Shown here: positions 5,267 through 5,275 of the stretch, piece by piece | How the letters are laid out: every line of letters begins with the position of its first letter | How positions within the stretch are numbered: position 1 is the stretch's first letter | NCBI GenBank assembly: GCA_026986055.1 | Contig: JALSPH010000013.1 | Location: forward strand, 1 to 5,275 | Length of the DNA stretch: 5,275 bases | Origin: Campylobacterales bacterium | Lineage (GTDB): Bacteria; Campylobacterota; Campylobacteria; Campylobacterales; Hydrogenimonadaceae | Reading direction: 5' to 3' | Translations under genes and position numbers: made by a program | The notes under the pieces: generated by a model | What the model was told of the DNA's origin: nothing | What the model saw: only the letters and a program-made list of their open reading frames with translations | Databases searched by the model: none

Positions 5267-5275
5267 AGAAGAGAT

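Larger units (their letters stand above)
5111..5275. other. Non-coding region between the pseudopilin and the next transcription unit
   Basis: After the pseudopilin stop there is a T-rich stretch around TTTTTCGAAAAA (5135-5146), a C-rich stretch (5147-5160), and the strong promoter with its structured leader. I see no GC-rich stem plus T-run, so no intrinsic terminator for the pseudopilin transcript can be assigned. No tRNA or mature 16S start is visible before the window ends. Confidence 0.6.

Noticed and set aside
1..5275. CRISPR array, transposon ends, integrase sites or toxin-antitoxin genes
   Set aside because: No regularly spaced repeats, terminal inverted repeats with a transposase, or small paired genes were seen on either strand.

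Overview
The window most likely comes from a chemolithoautotrophic Campylobacterota (epsilonproteobacterium) of the Sulfurimonas, Sulfurovum, Nitratiruptor or Hydrogenimonas kind. It carries a complete aclBA pair for the two-subunit ATP-citrate lyase of the reductive TCA cycle. It also has frequent AGA and ATA codons and an alanine (K-K-A-F-T-L-L-E) rather than a glycine before the pseudopilin cleavage site, as I recall is common in that phylum. The genus cannot be fixed from this sequence. Everything coding lies on the + strand.

Layout: (1) 1-1188, the 3' part of a polytopic membrane protein, probably a GT-C/PMT-type glycosyltransferase, whose start lies before the window. (2) 1189-1267, a short AT-rich leader with a strong Shine-Dalgarno enclosed in a small dyad. 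(3) 1268-2575 aclB and (4) 2588-4411 aclA, an operon with a 12-bp gap. Together they make the enzyme that cleaves citrate to acetyl-CoA and oxaloacetate, the key step that lets the TCA cycle run backwards for CO2 fixation. (5) 4412-4477, a compact control region in which an extended -10 promoter is embedded in a near-perfect 21-bp hairpin that also covers the Shine-Dalgarno of the next gene. (6) 4478-5110, a type II secretion/type IV pilus-like pseudopilin, more AT-rich than aclBA and with two small in-frame repeats. (7) 5111-5275, non-coding: a consensus sigma-70 promoter (TTGACA-N17-TATAAT) with a C-rich discriminator, followed by a leader with two consecutive dyads. It probably drives a stable RNA (rRNA operon or similar) or another highly expressed gene just outside the window.

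How the parts relate: aclB and aclA are clearly one functional unit. The membrane protein and the pseudopilin have no evident biochemical link to ACL. The junction after aclA looks built to separate pseudopilin expression from aclBA read-through. I see no mobile element, CRISPR array, tRNA or mature rRNA in the window. The best candidates for something not routinely annotated are the promoter-in-hairpin at 4425-4471 and the structured leader at 5197-5266. Neither amounts to a new multi-gene system.
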